Shown: in pieces, positions 21,165-24,731 of the stretch
Position numbering within the stretch: position 1 is the first letter of the stretch
Layout of the letters: each line of letters opens with the position of its first letter
Assembly: GCA_028714615.1 (NCBI GenBank)
Contig: JAQTMA010000013.1
Coordinates: 3,080-27,810 of the forward strand
Reading direction: 5' to 3'
From: Anaerolineaceae bacterium
Lineage (GTDB): Bacteria > Chloroflexota > Anaerolineae > Anaerolineales > Anaerolineaceae
Length of the DNA stretch: 24,731 bases
Made by a program: the position numbers and the translations under genes
Notes under the pieces: generated by a model
What the model was told of the DNA's origin: nothing
The model's database searches: none
Seen by the model: only the letters and a program-made list of their open reading frames with translations

Positions 21165-23125
21165 CCAATGTAGCACCATCTCGCCCTCCTTTTCCAAATT
21201 CCTGGCGTGGCAGAACTCCAGGCTTTTTTGAGTTTAACCTATTGCTTAACCAATTGCCGGATCCCGCCCTGCTGGTTGACAACCACCGTGGGCAGGTTGT
21301 TTTGGCTAATGGACACTTCCTAAAGCTGACTGCCTATACGCAGGCTGAGGTCATTAGCGCAGATTTGGTTAGCTTGATGCCAGAAATCACCACCGGCTCC
21401 TTATCTCCTGGCGAGGAACTTAATACGATCCTGAACCGGCGCAATAGGGATGCATTGCCGGTGGTTACGCGTGCATCCGCCATGGACAATTCCAGCGGTT
21501 GGATACTTCTCCAGCTTACACCGTTGGCCGTGTACGAACAGAATCAAAGTAGCCAGCAACGCCAGGAACAAATGCTGAAAGCCTTCAATCAACTGGCTAT
21601 ATTAACCAATCAACCAGATCTTGGAACTAGCCTTGAAATGGCTATGCGCATTGGGCGCGATCTGCTGGATGCCCCTTTAATTTGCCTCTACCAGTCTGAT
21701 CCGCAAACTACACAATTACATAAATCCGCTGCCTGGGAACCGCCGGATGCTCCCTTTTTCCCTGAAATCCTCCCTGCTTCAGACTTAATTCATTTAGAAT
21801 CCCCGACCCTCTGGCTGCCTGGTAAAAAAGTCTCATCCGAGCTTCATCGCACCGCCCGCATTGCGAACCTGTCATTTATGGCCACGGTTCCTATCGGCCC
21901 GCCTGTCGCCAGATTTGGACTTCTTTCCGCGGGAGACAGCCGTACGACCCCTCCGGAGAATCTCCTTTCTTTATTGGAAATATTTGCGACGAATATCAAT
22001 GCCGCTATTCAGAATTTTATCTTGATCGATAATTTGGGCCAGGTCGCCAACAACAATCATCGCTCAATCTCCGTTCAAAATGCCATTGCCGAGCACGCTC
22101 AAGAAGGCATCATAATTCTGAACCCAGATCTGACCATACTTGATATGAACCCAGCCGCAGAGCTGATCCTTGGTTATGCTTGTCAGGAAGTCATCGGTAC
22201 CTCCGTCGATAGCATATTAATCGGGGCAGATACAATCCCTACTGCATTAAAATCTGCTATTCAAGGCATCCCCACTCATAACCTTGGCAATATCAACCTC
22301 CACCGCCGGCGCGGACAATCGTTTGCCGCCCACGTGCAAACTATTCCCGTTTTGGCAGGTAAAGAGTTGCAAAGTATTGTCGTTTTTCTATCGGACGTCA
22401 GCGAAAACGAACAAATCCGTGTGAGGACTCAACAACTTGAACAACGGGCGGTATTGGGCGAAGTAACCGCCATTTTCGCCCATGAAGTCCGTAATCCAAT
22501 CAACAACATCAGTACCGGACTCCAGGTGATGGCTCTCAATCTCTCGCCCGAAGACCCCAATTATGAAGCCATCGGGCGCATGCAACATGACTGCAGTCGT
22601 CTGACTCATTTGATGGAATCGGTGCTATCTTTTTCTCGCCCGCAAGAATACAAATTTGAATCGGTAGATCTCAGCTTGTTGCTCAAGAGGATACTGGACC
22701 GTTGGGAGCCACGCATGGCTCGCGCCAACGTCAAGTCGCTTTTCCTACCTGGCTCCGATATCCCTGGGGTCAATGGCGACCCACGCGCCCTCGAACAAGT
22801 ATTCACAAACCTGATTAGTAATGCTGTCCAAGCTATGACCTCGACGGGAGGGTCATTGGCGATTAAAATCGAGCAAACCCACCCACCTCAGGAGCACTCC
22901 CAGGTCGTTGTTGCATTTACCGATAGTGGACCTGGAATACCTGACGAAATCCGCGAACATATCTTTGAGCCGTTCGTGACAACAAATCCTCAAGGGACCG
23001 GTCTTGGGTTAGCAATTACCAAGCGGATCGTTACCGCCCATAAAGGAAGCGTTTCGGTCACCAGCTTTCCTGGGGGTACTATGTTCCAGGTCAGTTTACC
23101 GGCGATTATAGGAGATAAGGGATGA
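21161..23125 (+). CDS. Soluble PAS-GAF-PAS histidine kinase, NtrB/AtoS-like
   Basis: Sensor kinase that should autophosphorylate on histidine and pass the phosphate to the adjacent activator. Order: N-terminal PAS (about 27-125), GAF (about 140-290), second PAS (about 305-415), HisKA with phospho-acceptor H441 in H-E-V-R-N-P, and an HATPase domain with N-box N-x-x-x-N-A (550-555), D-S-G-P-G-I (588-593) and G-T-G-L-G-L (612-617). The protein has 654 residues and no membrane helix or signal peptide, so it senses something in the cytoplasm: a small ligand, redox state or gas. Which one cannot be read from sequence. It overlaps rpoN upstream and the activator downstream by 4 bases each, meaning tight co-translation and a dedicated pairing. 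Confidence 0.93.
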   Translation: MTNVAPSRPPFPNSWRGRTPGFFEFNLLLNQLPDPALLVDNHRGQVVLANGHFLKLTAYTQAEVISADLVSLMPEITTGSLSPGEELNTILNRRNRDALPVVTRASAMDNSSGWILLQLTPLAVYEQNQSSQQRQEQMLKAFNQLAILTNQPDLGTSLEMAMRIGRDLLDAPLICLYQSDPQTTQLHKSAAWEPPDAPFFPEILPASDLIHLESPTLWLPGKKVSSELHRTARIANLSFMATVPIGPPVARFGLLSAGDSRTTPPENLLSLLEIFATNINAAIQNFILIDNLGQVANNNHRSISVQNAIAEHAQEGIIILNPDLTILDMNPAAELILGYACQEVIGTSVDSILIGADTIPTALKSAIQGIPTHNLGNINLHRRRGQSFAAHVQTIPVLAGKELQSIVVFLSDVSENEQIRVRTQQLEQRAVLGEVTAIFAHEVRNPINNISTGLQVMALNLSPEDPNYEAIGRMQHDCSRLTHLMESVLSFSRPQEYKFESVDLSLLLKRILDRWEPRMARANVKSLFLPGSDIPGVNGDPRALEQVFTNLISNAVQAMTSTGGSLAIKIEQTHPPQEHSQVVVAFTDSGPGIPDEIREHIFEPFVTTNPQGTGLGLAITKRIVTAHKGSVSVTSFPGGTMFQVSLPAIIGDKG

Positions 23126-24318
23126 CTGCAACCGTATTAATTGTGGACGACGAAGAAAATGCTCGTTTATTTATCAGTAATTTTCTCACCTCCCGCGGAT
23201 ATGAAGTCATAGGCGTTGCTACCCTGGCAGAAGCGCGGACAAGTTTGAAACGTGGCAATGCCGACGTCGTCTTACTGGATGTACAACTTCCGGATGGCTA
23301 TGGACCGAATCTATTAGAGGAAACGCGAACGAATCCACTTCGTCCCCCGATTATCCTGATCACAGCTTATGGTGATATTGATATGGCGGTTGACGCCATG
23401 AAAGCTGGCGCCCATGATTTCTTACAGAAGCCGATCCAACTCACCCAATTGGAAGAATCGATTCAGCGAGCTGTGGAGATCATCTCCATGCGCCGAGAAT
23501 TAAACCACCTGCGGACTACCCAATCCCAAGGCGCCAAATTCATCGTTGGCAAATCCACCCTGATGCATAGCGTAGTCAGTCAGGCTCAGCGAGCTGCGAT
23601 TGCTTCAGTGTCTGTCCTCATTACCGGGGAAACTGGGGTCGGTAAGGAGGTCTTGGCGCAGTTTATCCATCAAAATGGTCCGCGGGCAAATAAACCTTTT
23701 ATAGCCGTTAATTGCGCCGCCATTCAGAACACCATGCTCGAATCGGAATTGTTTGGATACGAAGCAGGTGCATTCACCGGCGCTGACCGCCGCAAAAATG
23801 GGCTCATGGAGGTTGCAGATGCCGGTATTTTGTTCCTGGATGAGATATCTTCCATGCCCATGGATATCCAGGCAAAACTGCTTAGAGCCATCGAAGAGCG
23901 GGCTTTCCGGCGGGTAGGAGGTACGAACTTGATCAGGGTGGATGTGCAGATTCTGGCCGCATCCAATCGCAAACTTGCCAATCTCATTAGTAAGGGCGAG
24001 TTCCGCGAAGATTTGTATTACCGCCTAAAAGTTGTGGATTTAGATATCCCGCCCTTGCGGGAGCGCAAAGAAGATATTCCCGAACTGGTCGGTTTCTTTC
24101 TTCGCCAATATAACGCCCGTCTCGGATTGAACATAACAGACATCACCCCGCGTGCCATGGAGGCTATGGTAGGATATGATTGGCCCGGGAATATCCGTGA
24201 ATTGAGCAATGCCATCGAGCGGGCGCTGCTCTTTTGTGATGATCCGGTACTTGACCTGTCGCACCTTCCTTCTGACGTTCTAAAGCACGACCTCACCAAC
24301 ACCCCAAAGACCGTGTGA
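23122..24318 (+). CDS. Sigma-54-dependent response regulator lacking a DNA-binding domain
   Basis: NtrC-type activator that hydrolyses ATP to remodel sigma-54 holoenzyme. The receiver domain (1-120) has D9-D10, phospho-acceptor D53, T81 and K103. The AAA+ domain (about 138-370) has Walker A G-E-T-G-V-G-K-E (169-176), the sigma-54-contacting G-A-F-T-G-A (216-221), Walker B I-L-F-L-D-E (236-241), arginines at 294 and 301, and sensor II W-P-G-N-I-R-E-L (354-361). After that only about 35 residues remain, ending T-P-K-T-V, with no Fis-type helix-turn-helix; NtrC itself is roughly 70 residues longer. The sequence after the stop encodes no missing HTH in another frame, so this is not a frameshift. 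Known activators of this kind (FlgR of Helicobacter, CtcC of Chlamydia) act from solution. Confidence 0.93.
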   Translation: MTATVLIVDDEENARLFISNFLTSRGYEVIGVATLAEARTSLKRGNADVVLLDVQLPDGYGPNLLEETRTNPLRPPIILITAYGDIDMAVDAMKAGAHDFLQKPIQLTQLEESIQRAVEIISMRRELNHLRTTQSQGAKFIVGKSTLMHSVVSQAQRAAIASVSVLITGETGVGKEVLAQFIHQNGPRANKPFIAVNCAAIQNTMLESELFGYEAGAFTGADRRKNGLMEVADAGILFLDEISSMPMDIQAKLLRAIEERAFRRVGGTNLIRVDVQILAASNRKLANLISKGEFREDLYYRLKVVDLDIPPLRERKEDIPELVGFFLRQYNARLGLNITDITPRAMEAMVGYDWPGNIRELSNAIERALLFCDDPVLDLSHLPSDVLKHDLTNTPKTV

Positions 24319-24327
24319 TACCCGCCT

Positions 24328-24343
24328 TGGCACGCAACTTGCA
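24328..24343 (+). promoter_or_regulatory. Full-consensus sigma-54 promoter
   Basis: TGGCACGCAACTTGCA matches TGGCACG-N4-TTGCA at every defined position, with GG and GC ten bases apart. It lies 10 bases after the activator stop and 36 bases before the next ATG. Predicted transcription start is near 24354, giving a leader of about 26 nt that contains CAGGAGG. No separate enhancer repeats are visible between genes, which fits an activator without a DNA-binding domain. Confidence 0.9.
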
Positions 24344-24379
24344 TCTAAGCCTTCTGATACTAAATTTCAGGAGGCTTTC

Positions 24380-24712
24380 ATGTTATCCATCTCAGTTCCC
24401 GATTTTATTTTGACCATGGCGACCGGCATCTTCGCGATGGGCATTATTTCCCTGGCGATTGGCCTTTTCCTTTTGCTCTCCAAAGTAGGTGGCAAGGATA
24501 TTCGCACGATTGCCCAACAGGCTACCAAATTAGCCCAGAAGGGCCTGGCTGAGGAAGTAGCAGGGCTGGTTGGTAATGCGTCGTCTCTTGTTGATGCGCT
24601 CAACCAATTGGTCCGCACTGCTGCTGGCATTGGAATTTTCCTCATTTTTGTAGCTTTTGGCCTGTTTGCCGCTGCCTACTACCTGGTCCTTCAGGTGATC
24701 ACCACCGCGTGA
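24380..24712 (+). CDS. Small two-helix membrane protein under sigma-54 control, function unknown
   Basis: A 110-aa protein with hydrophobic segments at about 8-34 and 82-108 and a central part (35-80) that looks like a charged amphipathic helix (K-V-G-G-K-D-I-R-T-I-A-Q-Q-A-T-K-L-A-Q-K). The expected shape is a helical hairpin in the inner membrane. No family is recognised. It has no cysteines or catalytic motif, and there is no sign of a pilin-type cleavage site. CAGGAGG sits 5 bases before the ATG, and a full-consensus sigma-54 promoter lies just upstream, so it should be the direct output of the rpoN-kinase-activator operon. The window ends 19 bases after its stop, so whether further genes follow in the same message is unknown. 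Confidence 0.8.
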   Translation: MLSISVPDFILTMATGIFAMGIISLAIGLFLLLSKVGGKDIRTIAQQATKLAQKGLAEEVAGLVGNASSLVDALNQLVRTAAGIGIFLIFVAFGLFAAAYYLVLQVITTA

Positions 24713-24731
24713 CCGGCTTGTGAATTTTCGT

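Noticed and set aside
1..24731. CRISPR arrays, insertion sequences, phage genes, tRNA or rRNA genes
   Set aside because: None seen on either strand: no spaced direct repeats, transposase motifs, terminal inverted repeats or cloverleaf sequence in the short gaps.

Overview
The window looks like a chromosomal segment from a free-living bacterium, most likely Chloroflexota of the Anaerolineae type. This is inferred from gene content, not from a marker gene. The hints are DUF5668/LiaF-type membrane proteins in tandem, folate-dependent TrmFO, a stand-alone VKOR, and glycoside hydrolases beside HAD phosphatases. There are no phage, transposon, CRISPR, tRNA or rRNA signals. Gene density is high and no gap between genes exceeds 200 bases.

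Layout. Positions 1-15857 are all on the + strand: the 3' part of an Ldh_2-family dehydrogenase ending at a hairpin; a HAD phosphatase; a tightly coupled GH1 glycosidase / HAD hydrolase / GH38 alpha-mannosidase set closed by a strong terminator; a long RelA/SpoT homologue; moeA overlapping a VKOR gene; a small Cys4-acidic protein; an aldo/keto reductase; an unrecognised 186-aa protein; three LiaF-like membrane proteins in a row; and rpmF with its own sigma-70 promoter. A bidirectional terminator separates this block from a - strand group read trmFO, then a glutaminyl-cyclase-like M28 enzyme, then hflX (19641 down to 15939).

The last 5 kb (19691-24712, + strand) is the most interesting part. 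It reads as a self-contained sigma-54 circuit. rpoN, a soluble PAS-GAF-PAS histidine kinase and a sigma-54 activator are joined by 4-base ATGA overlaps. A full-consensus -24/-12 promoter 10 bases past the activator gene leads into a two-helix membrane protein of 110 aa. A second sigma-54-like element lies upstream of rpoN and overlaps the -35 of a good sigma-70 promoter. Two parts are unusual: the sigma factor carries a CxxC-x9-CxxC zinc-ribbon-like insert just after Region I, and the activator has GAFTGA but no C-terminal DNA-binding domain. The inferred model is that the kinase phosphorylates the activator, which works from solution on sigma-54 holoenzyme to switch on the small membrane protein and perhaps adjust rpoN itself.

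A second, weaker candidate for a little-described system is the LiaF-like triplet at 12957-15521. It has no LiaRS-type two-component genes beside it.
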